14,564 bases of DNA from Clostridium_T sp040217795 (GTDB lineage Bacteria > Bacillota > Clostridia > Clostridiales > Clostridiaceae), in NCBI GenBank assembly GCA_040217795.1, contig JBEHWK010000091.1, forward strand, positions 1 to 14,564. The letters are read 5' to 3'. This document shows, in pieces, positions 1-5,966 of this stretch. Each line of letters starts with the position of its first letter. Position 1 is the first letter of the stretch. The notes under the pieces were generated by a model. That model worked only from the letters and a program-made list of their open reading frames with translations. It was not told the origin of the DNA and did no database searches. Position numbers and translations under genes: made by a program.

Positions 1-354
1 AACTTTAAATACATTCACCGGAGCTTCTATTACATTTTCAATAACAGACATGTGGGGAAACAAGTTAAAGCTTTGGAATACCAATCCAAGGTTTTGACGA
101 ATGTTCCTCTTATCTTCAGTTGCAGCATATATAACTTTTCCAGCTTCAGTTTTAAAAAGAAACTTATCCGCTACCTGAATGCTTCCTCCATCAGCCTTCT
201 CCAATCCGTTAATACATCTTAAAACAGTTGTTTTTCCAGCTCCTGACTGTCCTAATAATGCAACAATTTCACCCTCATTAACTTCCATGCTTACATTCTT
301 AAGCACTTGCTTTCCTTTAAAGGACTTACATAATTCTCTGATTTTTAAACTCAT
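1..354 (-). CDS. Polar amino acid ABC importer, ATP-binding subunit (partial, C-terminus off the left edge)
   Basis: Cytoplasmic ATPase that powers a polar amino acid importer together with the permease and binding protein encoded just upstream. The first 118 residues are present. They show a Walker A motif GQSGAGKTT at residues 35-43 and a Q-loop around Q94 (LVFQSFNLFPHMSV), as in the GlnQ/HisP/ArtP family. The signature motif, Walker B and switch histidine, about half of a normal 240-residue protein, lie beyond the window. The ATG at 354 is preceded by AGGAGGA, which overlaps the stop codon of the permease gene, so the two genes are probably translationally coupled. The stretch between Walker A and the Q-loop (residues about 58-88) looks slightly longer than in GlnQ. 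The family is clear, but the amino acid carried cannot be read from this subunit. Confidence 0.93.
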   Translation of the reverse strand, partial: MSLKIRELCKSFKGKQVLKNVSMEVNEGEIVALLGQSGAGKTTVLRCINGLEKADGGSIQVADKFLFKTEAGKVIYAATEDKRNIRQNLGLVFQSFNLFPHMSVIENVIEAPVNVFKV

Positions 355-365
355 GGCTTGTCCTC

Positions 366-1007
366 CTATAAATAATAAGAATACTTCTTCTCAAGCATCT
401 GGAACACCTTAGTAAGTATTGCTGTCAACAATAAGTAGAACACAGCAACCACAACTAAAGGAACTAATGATGCATCCCTGTTTGAAGCAATCTTTGCAAC
501 TCTTAAAAGTTCATCCAATCCAACCACGTATACTAATGCAGTATCTTTTATCAATGTAATCACTTCATTTGACACTGGAGGCAGTACTCTTTTTATCATC
601 TGAGGAAGTACTATTCTGAAAAAAGTTTGAGTGTTTGACATTCCTAAAACCTCAGAAGCCTCATATTGACCCTTATCAATGGACTCAATCCCGGCTCTGA
701 ATATCTCTCCGAAATAAGCTCCATAATTTAAGACAAAGGCTAATAATGCTGCCGGAAACCTTTCAAAGGTAATCCCTATTATAGGTAATCCAAAGAATAT
801 AAATACTATCTGAAGAAGAAGCGGGGTTCCTCTCATAATCCATACATATCCTTGGGTTATCCTCTTGATTACTTTAATTTTTGATAATCTTCCCAGCGCA
901 ATTATTACCCCCAAAGGCAATGAAAGAGCCAGGGTCACTATAAATATTTTCAACGTGGTCATAAGCCCTTCCACTAATGAAGGTATCAGGTTCGTCACAT
1001 AAATCAT
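366..1007 (-). CDS. Polar amino acid ABC importer, permease subunit (HisM/GlnP family)
   Basis: Integral membrane subunit forming the translocation path of the amino acid importer. The 213 residues are typical for the His/Glu/Gln/Arg permease family. Hydrophobic segments lie at about 20-40, 62-78, 86-105, 150-165 and 178-203. The family motif RGTPLLLQ is at 59-66, and the cytoplasmic EAA loop that docks to the ATPase is at about 115-136 (YEASEVLGMS through LPQ). The ATG at 1007 follows a good AGGAGAGGG site. The gene lies 34 bp after the binding protein gene and immediately before the ATPase gene, so the three form one operon. A single permease gene suggests a homodimer, unless a second permease gene lies outside the window. 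Confidence 0.94.
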   Translation of the reverse strand: MIYVTNLIPSLVEGLMTTLKIFIVTLALSLPLGVIIALGRLSKIKVIKRITQGYVWIMRGTPLLLQIVFIFFGLPIIGITFERFPAALLAFVLNYGAYFGEIFRAGIESIDKGQYEASEVLGMSNTQTFFRIVLPQMIKRVLPPVSNEVITLIKDTALVYVVGLDELLRVAKIASNRDASLVPLVVVAVFYLLLTAILTKVFQMLEKKYSYYL

Positions 1008-1041
1008 GTTAATTCCCTCTCCTAAAATAAATATTTAAGGA

Positions 1042-1845
1042 TTATTTAACTATATCCTTACCAAACCATTTTTCTGATATCTTCTTTGAAGTTCCCTCTG
1101 CTTTCATTTCATCTAAAGCCTTTTGAACTGCAGCCAGGAATTCCTTGTCCTCTTTTCTGAAACCTACACCATATTCTTCAGTACCGAAGTTTTCATCTAA
1201 AACTTTATACTTAGATTCCCCTCTTTGAGCAGTGAAATATCTTATCAGTATTTCATCTCCAACTACCGCATCTACTCTTCCAGCTTCCAAGTCCATTAAT
1301 GCATCATTATTTGTTTCAAAAGTAACTAATTTTCCATCTTTAAAAGATTTTAATAAATCTGCTTCCTTCTCTACAGCATCTACTGCAGTAGAGCCATTTT
1401 GAGCTGCTACAGCCTTTCCTTTTAAGTCAGCCTTAGTATTTACTGGTGAGTTTGCAAGAGTTATTATAACCTGTTTATTTTCCAGATAAGGTTTTGAAAA
1501 TGCAACTTTTTCTTTTCTTTCATCACTTATTGAGTATCCATTCCAAATGACATCTATTTTCCCGCCAGTAAGCTCACTTTCCTTCATTGACCAGTCTATT
1601 GGCTGGAACTTAACTTTCACTCCAATTTTTTTAGCTACTTCAGCGGCTAAATCAACGTCAAATCCTACAATATCCCCTTTTTCATCTTTAAATCCCATTG
1701 GAACAAAGGTATCATCAAGTCCAACTACCATTTCACCTTTTTCTTTTATTTTAGCCAGGTCAGTTTTTTCTGCCTTTTTTCCGCAGGCAATAAAGGTTCC
1801 TGCAGCTAACATTATACTTAATACTATTGCTATTTTCTTCTTCAT
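1042..1845 (-). CDS. Amino acid ABC importer, substrate-binding lipoprotein (SBP_bac_3 family)
   Basis: Extracytoplasmic receptor that captures an amino acid and delivers it to the permease. The 267-residue protein starts with a lipoprotein signal peptide: charged MKKK, a hydrophobic stretch to about residue 20, and a lipobox ending at C21 (TFIAC), which would be lipidated to anchor it outside the membrane. The mature part has the family pattern, with an early MVVGLDDTFVPMGF strand, a GFDVDLAAEVAKKIG helix and a C-terminal KISEKWFGKD. The family covers glutamine, arginine, histidine, cystine and related substrates, and I cannot assign one. It is the first gene of the operon, with a GGGGGAAG ribosome-binding site before the ATG at 1845 and a strong promoter about 40 bp upstream. 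Confidence 0.93.
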   Translation of the reverse strand: MKKKIAIVLSIMLAAGTFIACGKKAEKTDLAKIKEKGEMVVGLDDTFVPMGFKDEKGDIVGFDVDLAAEVAKKIGVKVKFQPIDWSMKESELTGGKIDVIWNGYSISDERKEKVAFSKPYLENKQVIITLANSPVNTKADLKGKAVAAQNGSTAVDAVEKEADLLKSFKDGKLVTFETNNDALMDLEAGRVDAVVGDEILIRYFTAQRGESKYKVLDENFGTEEYGVGFRKEDKEFLAAVQKALDEMKAEGTSKKISEKWFGKDIVK

Positions 1846-1885
1846 TGTATACTTCCCCCTTATACTTTTACTTTAATACTTTACC

Positions 1886-1914
1886 ATTCTAAAGTATAGA
1901 AAATTCAGTGTCAA
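1886..1914 (-). promoter_or_regulatory. Promoter of the amino acid importer operon
   Basis: Read on the minus strand, TTGACA (1909-1914) and TAGAAT (1886-1891) are separated by exactly 17 bp, a near-perfect vegetative sigma-A promoter. It lies 41 bp upstream of the binding protein ATG, leaving a leader of about 35 nt that is too short for a riboswitch. Control by a repressor at the promoter is possible, but no clear operator was seen. Confidence 0.75.
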
Positions 1915-2133
1915 TATACTATACAAAAGGTTAATTTAACATATTATTTATAATTCAACAGTTTATTTAATCAAGTGATACTTATACCCACACACTTGTG
2001 AAGATTTTAATGTTTTAATAGAAATACTTAAACAATCTGATAAATTTGTCTGATAAAAAAGAGAACTTGAATATTTTCCATAAAATTTAATTAAATACCG
2101 CTACTGCCTCAAACTTGTAACTTAATCCAACCT

Positions 2134-2174
2134 ATAAAAAACCAGTAAAAGTCTCTTTATAGCTTTTACTGGTT
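2134..2174 (-). terminator. Intrinsic terminator of the small membrane protein gene
   Basis: A perfect 12-bp stem pairs 2140-2151 (AACCAGTAAAAG) with 2163-2174 around an 11-nt loop. On the minus strand it is followed by TTTTTTATA. It stops transcription coming from the membrane protein gene, leaving a 3' untranslated region of about 130 nt that includes the 41-bp topB copy. Confidence 0.8.
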
Positions 2175-2180
2175 CTCCTT

Positions 2181-2221
2181 TTATTTACCTTATCTGCTTT
2201 ACTGTTGAATCTCTTGTTAAA
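2181..2221 (-). repeat. 41-bp exact direct repeat of an internal topB segment (copy 1)
   Basis: These 41 bases are identical to 6070-6110, inside topB, and in the same orientation. In topB they encode residues around 684-697 (FNKRFNSKADKVNK), just after the second zinc ribbon. Here they are not part of an intact gene: in the topB frame a stop codon occurs two codons before the copy, and reading beyond it ends at a TAG inside the flanking terminator. The identity stops abruptly at both ends. Two copies 3.9 kb apart bracket the membrane protein gene, the exporter operon and the end of topB. Confidence 0.95.
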
Positions 2222-2307
2222 TACGGCTTATCACGAATCCATTCAGTATATATATCTGTATTGATCTTCCACCGCCACAGACTCTGTCAAACTTGAAATT
2301 TACTTTC

Positions 2308-2745
2308 TTATGTGAAATATTTGAACCTTTTTCTAAGAAAGATTGCTAAAAGAACAGGTATTATAAAACCAACAGCAATTCCGACATACATAAATACCAC
2401 CATAATACCCTGAACATTATTGGCGCTGGCAAAAATTACACTTACAATTAAATTTAAAACAAAAGAAGCATAATATATATATATCCCAAGTTTTTTCCAA
2501 AGTAATATTAAAACAAAACCAACAGCACTAATTATGGCAACAATAATACCTATCACAATTTGAGAAGATGATATTGCTGCAAAACCAGCACTTTCAAGCG
2601 TCTTATTTATACTATCCAATGACATTAAGTTTCGAATACCGGAATATAAAGTATATGCAGTACCCAAAAAGGTAAGTACGGCTAAAGTGATTATTCCTCC
2701 TCCTAATTTTTTCTCTTCAATGATATTTTCAAAATTATGCTCCAT
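2308..2745 (-). CDS. Small four-helix membrane protein of unknown function
   Basis: I do not recognise this 145-residue protein. It has a charged N-terminus (MEHNFENIIEEKKLG) and four hydrophobic segments at about 16-37, 60-82, 85-107 and 113-137. It ends in a basic tail (LRKRFKYFT), so both termini are probably in the cytoplasm. The frame also allows a TTG start seven codons earlier at 2766. I chose the ATG at 2745 because GGAGG sits 7 nt before it, inside the extended version. The gene is transcribed divergently from the MacAB-like operon and closed by its own terminator. In Bacillus a membrane protein (YknW) is encoded with the YknXYZ exporter. The position here is suggestive of a similar partner, but there is no sequence evidence for one. 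Confidence 0.8.
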   Translation of the reverse strand: MEHNFENIIEEKKLGGGIITLAVLTFLGTAYTLYSGIRNLMSLDSINKTLESAGFAAISSSQIVIGIIVAIISAVGFVLILLWKKLGIYIYYASFVLNLIVSVIFASANNVQGIMVVFMYVGIAVGFIIPVLLAIFLRKRFKYFT

Positions 2746-2796
2746 AAATAATCCTCCATTCCTCAATTTTCATAATAGTATGTTTTATTATATTTT

Positions 2797-2824
2797 ATCA
2801 TAAGACTTCCTACTCTTCCAACAA
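2797..2824 (-). promoter_or_regulatory. Candidate promoter of the small membrane protein gene
   Basis: Minus-strand TTGTTG (2819-2824) and TATGAT (2797-2802) are separated by 16 bp, about 50 bp upstream of the ATG. The match is moderate, and the region is AT-rich enough that other -10-like boxes are present (for example TATAAT a few bases downstream). Confidence 0.45.
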
Positions 2825-2859
2825 ATTTCACTTTTGTAATAAGTACATCAAATTACCTA

Positions 2860-2888
2860 TTGATTGGTTTTATTTTATTACTTATAAT
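2860..2888 (+). promoter_or_regulatory. Promoter of the MacAB-like exporter operon
   Basis: TTGATT (2860-2865) and TATAAT (2883-2888) are separated by 17 bp, with predicted transcription start near 2895, about 30 bp before the adaptor ATG. It is only about 35 bp from the divergent promoter, so one regulator could control both transcripts. No regulator gene is adjacent. Confidence 0.65.
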
Positions 2889-2926
2889 ATTACTAAGATT
2901 TTTAATAACATATCAAAGGAGTTATT

Positions 2927-4045
2927 ATGAAAAAGAAAGATATTATTATTATTTCACTGCTGTCTGCAGCAGTAATCGCAATATCCGGCTTCGCTTACTT
3001 CACTGTTTCAAAATCAAAAGCTTCAGCCCAAACCAGTAAAAAAAACTATTCTGTATATACAATTCCATCTCCACAAACAGTTTTCTTAGAAGGCAGTTTT
3101 CAGAATATCCAAAAGATAACTTATCAAGTTGATTCAACAAAAGGTACACTAACCTCAATAAATGTATCTGACAAAAAATCAGTTACCAAAGATACTGTTC
3201 TATTTACTTATAAGAATTCTCAATATCTTGATCAAGCTGACACTCTCAATGATCAGCTGGATACCCTTAAGGATACTTGTTCAAAACTGGAAAAATCAGC
3301 TAACACTCAATCAGCTAACACAGCTTTATTATCAGCAGCAACTGCTTCTAGTGATATTCAATCTCAACTTGACGACAATAAAAAACAGCAGCAAAAATTA
3401 AATACTCAGATTAAAGATTTAAAAGATAAGGCTTATACACAAGTTAAAGCACCATTCGACGGAATCGTTGTAAATATTACCAGCAATATAAATGATTCAG
3501 CTAAGCCAATTCTTACTCTCTTGACACCTAAAATGCAGATTGTTGCAAATGTAAGTGAAAAAGACATATTAAAACTTACTTTAAATCAAACTGTTGATGT
3601 AACAATGGTGAGTACTGGACAAGTATTAAAAGGTACTATAACCTTCATCAGTACAAGCCCTGATGAAGTTTCACTTGGAACTGCAGCATCAATGCCAGCT
3701 GCATCTATGCAAAGTTCATCTGCATCCGGCAGTAATTCTACATACCCTGTTTATATTGACGTAGCAGAACAAAAAGATGTTTATCCAGGCTTCCATGCTC
3801 AAATATCTGCAATAGATCAAAAGGAATTACCTAAAATTCCAAGGACAGCTCTTATAAGTGAGGATGGAAAAAACTATGTTGGGAATGTTAATGATGGAAC
3901 TCTAAAAAAAGTACAGGTAGAAACAATTGATTTTAATGAAAAATATGTACAAGTTAAAAGCGGCTTAAACTTTGAAGATAAAATCATTCGTGAAATAAAA
4001 GATAATATGAAAGAGGGAGATACAGTTGACATCACCGCTAATTGA
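2927..4045 (+). CDS. MacA/HlyD-type efflux adaptor (YknX-like)
   Basis: Membrane-anchored adaptor subunit of a tripartite-type ABC exporter, working with the ATPase and permease encoded next. The 372 residues begin with a single membrane anchor at about 6-26. A lipoyl-like half-motif follows at about 65-100, then a short alpha-helical hairpin (about 100-168, rich in K, Q, D and L). The second lipoyl half, with VKAPFDGIVVNI, is at 173-184, and beta-barrel and membrane-proximal domains run to the end. A low-complexity Ala/Ser/Met stretch sits at about 251-273. Gram-positives have no TolC, so the hairpin is free to act in the cell wall or on the permease. The ATG at 2927 follows AAAGGAG. The 3' end overlaps the ATPase gene by 20 bp. 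Confidence 0.9.
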   Translation: MKKKDIIIISLLSAAVIAISGFAYFTVSKSKASAQTSKKNYSVYTIPSPQTVFLEGSFQNIQKITYQVDSTKGTLTSINVSDKKSVTKDTVLFTYKNSQYLDQADTLNDQLDTLKDTCSKLEKSANTQSANTALLSAATASSDIQSQLDDNKKQQQKLNTQIKDLKDKAYTQVKAPFDGIVVNITSNINDSAKPILTLLTPKMQIVANVSEKDILKLTLNQTVDVTMVSTGQVLKGTITFISTSPDEVSLGTAASMPAASMQSSSASGSNSTYPVYIDVAEQKDVYPGFHAQISAIDQKELPKIPRTALISEDGKNYVGNVNDGTLKKVQVETIDFNEKYVQVKSGLNFEDKIIREIKDNMKEGDTVDITAN

Positions 4046-4715
4046 AATTAGAAATTTACAAAAATGGTATCATCAGTCCTCTAATCACTATGAGGTCCTT
4101 AAAGGTTTAAACTTTAAAGTTAAAAAAGGTGCTTTCACCGTTATTATGGGTAAGTCAGGCAGTGGGAAAACAACCCTCCTTAACCTTATGGGACTTTTGG
4201 ACAGATTTGATAAAGGTAATTATATATATAACGGTGTAGATGTAACTCACATGAATGAAAATCAACGTTCTACCTTTAGAAATCAGCATCTCGGTTTTAT
4301 ATTTCAACAATTTCTTTTAATTGACACTTTAACCGTTGCTCAAAATATAGAACTTCCAATGTTGTACTATGGAAAATATTCAAAAGCTCAGCGAATTGAG
4401 AAAATTAGAAAAAGTCTGGAAGCTGTTGATATATTGGAAAAAATCAACAGCTATCCATATCAATTATCCGGTGGCCAGCAACAGAGAGTTTCAATTGCCC
4501 GTGCCCTTGTAAATGACCCTGACATAATAATGGCCGATGAGCCGACAGGCGCACTGGATAGCGAAACCGGACTGGAAATAATACGTCTTCTTCAAAAGTT
4601 GAATTCCAATGGAAAAACCATAATAATGGTTACCCATGATGGGGATTTTAAAAAAGTTGCCTCTCAATTTGTATATCTCAAAGATGGTGTTTTTATTGAG
4701 GAGGTATCAGTATGA
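4026..4715 (+). CDS. MacB-type ABC exporter, ATP-binding subunit (YknY-like)
   Basis: Cytoplasmic ATPase of the exporter, 229 residues, complete. It has Walker A GKSGSGKTT at 42-50, Q-loop FQQF at 93-96, signature LSGGQQQR at 147-154, Walker B IIMADE at 167-172 and the switch histidine H204 in VTHD. This is the LolD/MacB/FtsE type, which couples mechanically to an FtsX-like permease. The start is a TTG at 4026, inside the end of the adaptor gene, with a GAGGGAG site about 6 nt upstream. No ATG exists in frame before the Walker A region, so the TTG is the only reasonable start. The end overlaps the permease start by 4 bp (ATGA), implying translational coupling. Confidence 0.92.
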   Translation: MTSPLIEIRNLQKWYHQSSNHYEVLKGLNFKVKKGAFTVIMGKSGSGKTTLLNLMGLLDRFDKGNYIYNGVDVTHMNENQRSTFRNQHLGFIFQQFLLIDTLTVAQNIELPMLYYGKYSKAQRIEKIRKSLEAVDILEKINSYPYQLSGGQQQRVSIARALVNDPDIIMADEPTGALDSETGLEIIRLLQKLNSNGKTIIMVTHDGDFKKVASQFVYLKDGVFIEEVSV

Positions 4716-5902
4716 ATACACTAATTCTTATAAAAAATACTGTATTAAACTTAAAAGCAAATAAGCTGCGTCTATTTTTAACCATGATAGGAATAATCAT
4801 CGGCATATCTGCTGTCGTTGCAATCTTATCTGTTGGAGCCGGGCTTCAGGCTGAAGTTTCTAAATCAACTGAAAATACTGATGTAAATTCACTAAAGATT
4901 GCCTTTGAAAGCAAAAGCGGACTCAGTAATATAACGGAACCTTTCACAAAAAGTGATTTCAACTCACTAAAAAATATAGATGGTGTATCAGAAGTAACAG
5001 ACGCTTCCAATGAAGGAATAGCCGGCATGTCTGTCACAACGGCTGAAGCTAGTTACTTTGGCAAGCAAACATATTTAATAATGAGCGAGTATAAGGATCA
5101 GAAGTTAAATCTTTTAGCCGGCCGCACTTTTAATAAAGAAGATAACGAATTTAAAAATAAGGTTGTAATACTGACAGAAGCTCACGCTAAGGACCTGTTT
5201 GGAGACGATGTTGAAAGCAGCATAGGAAAAGGTATTAAAATTAACAATGAATTTTATAATGTAACAGGTATAGTTAAAGATAATGCTGCTGCAAGCTTAT
5301 TCAATTTTTCTTCTGACTATGTACCAGCCTTTGTTAAGGACAATATAAAAAATGACTATATCTATTCAATTAATGTTAAAGTAAAAGATGGTTATAATTC
5401 AGATGAAGTTTTTAAAGATGTTAAAAGTGAACTCGAACGGCTCCATCCGGATGTGAATGGAGAATATAAGAAAAATGATCCTCAAGAGTTAGTAAAAGCC
5501 TTTCAACAAATTATAAGTTACATAACATTGTTTATAACAGCAGTTTCTGCAATCTCTTTATTTGTTGCTGGTGTGGGGGTTATGAATATTATGTATGTTT
5601 CCGTTTCAGAACGTAGAAGGGAAATTGGTATAAGGCGAGCTATTGGTGCAAAGCCAAAAATGATTTTGATTCAATTTTTGGTAGAAGCTGTTTTAATCAC
5701 TGCCATGGGAGGTCTCCTGGGCATATTATGCGGCTTCGGCATATCAAAGATAATAGGAATATTCTTACCATTTAAACCAGTTTTGACTGTAGGAATTCTC
5801 TTTGGTTCTTCAATTACTTCTGTAATTGTTGGAATTGTATTTGGTATTATCCCTGCATTTAAAGCTGCTAAAATGGATCCTATAAAGGCAATTTATAAAT
5901 AA
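4712..5902 (+). CDS. MacB-type ABC exporter, permease subunit (YknZ-like, FtsX/MacB_PCD family)
   Basis: Membrane subunit of the exporter, 396 residues, without a fused ATPase. It has a first transmembrane helix at about 21-43 and a large extracytoplasmic domain at about 45-265 (MacB periplasmic-core type). Three further helices lie at about 268-292, 321-349 and 358-382. The family hallmarks are present: SERRREIGIRRAIGA at 299-313, after the second helix, and PAFKAAKMDPIKA near the C-terminus. The ATG at 4712 overlaps the ATPase stop and follows GGAGGT. Relatives export antimicrobial peptides, toxins or macrolides, or protect against them, but the substrate here cannot be inferred. The operon ends in a shared terminator with topB. 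Confidence 0.92.
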   Translation: MNTLILIKNTVLNLKANKLRLFLTMIGIIIGISAVVAILSVGAGLQAEVSKSTENTDVNSLKIAFESKSGLSNITEPFTKSDFNSLKNIDGVSEVTDASNEGIAGMSVTTAEASYFGKQTYLIMSEYKDQKLNLLAGRTFNKEDNEFKNKVVILTEAHAKDLFGDDVESSIGKGIKINNEFYNVTGIVKDNAAASLFNFSSDYVPAFVKDNIKNDYIYSINVKVKDGYNSDEVFKDVKSELERLHPDVNGEYKKNDPQELVKAFQQIISYITLFITAVSAISLFVAGVGVMNIMYVSVSERRREIGIRRAIGAKPKMILIQFLVEAVLITAMGGLLGILCGFGISKIIGIFLPFKPVLTVGILFGSSITSVIVGIVFGIIPAFKAAKMDPIKAIYK

Positions 5903-5912
5903 GCTAATAAAA

Positions 5913-5950
5913 GTTGTACTAAGTAATAGCAATGCTCTGCTTAGTACAAC
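5913..5950. terminator. Bidirectional terminator between the exporter operon and topB
   Basis: An 11-bp stem, GTTGTACTAAG at 5913-5923 paired with 5940-5950, encloses a 16-nt loop. On the minus strand it is followed by TTTTATTAGCTTATTT. On the plus strand the run is weaker (CTTTATAATC, then a T-rich stretch further on). It lies between two convergent stop codons only 64 bp apart, so it can serve both. Confidence 0.65.
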
Positions 5951-5966
5951 CTTTATAATCTTCCTG

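Larger units (their letters stand above)
1915..2307. other. Intergenic stretch without a recognisable gene
   Basis: The part from 1915 to 2133 is very AT-rich and I see no gene in it, only a short direct repeat of TCTGATAAA at 2036-2044 and 2049-2057. The part from 2134 to 2221 holds a terminator and an exact copy of a topB segment, described separately. The part from 2222 to 2307 is less AT-rich. On the minus strand it contains an open stretch of about 46 codons with no start codon or ribosome-binding site, running into the topB copy. It could be a gene remnant, but I do not recognise it. Confidence 0.6.

Noticed and set aside
1547..1876. Plus-strand open frame opposite the binding protein gene
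   Set aside because: It is antisense to the signal peptide and N-terminal part of a well-supported lipoprotein and crosses its promoter-proximal region. No independent evidence supports it.
1846..1885. Possible riboswitch or T-box leader before the amino acid importer operon
   Set aside because: The predicted transcription start leaves a leader of only about 35 nt, too short for a T-box, lysine or glycine riboswitch.
2036..2057. Direct repeat of TCTGATAAA
   Set aside because: Nine bases repeated once in very AT-rich DNA is weak, and it lies near no promoter or gene start.
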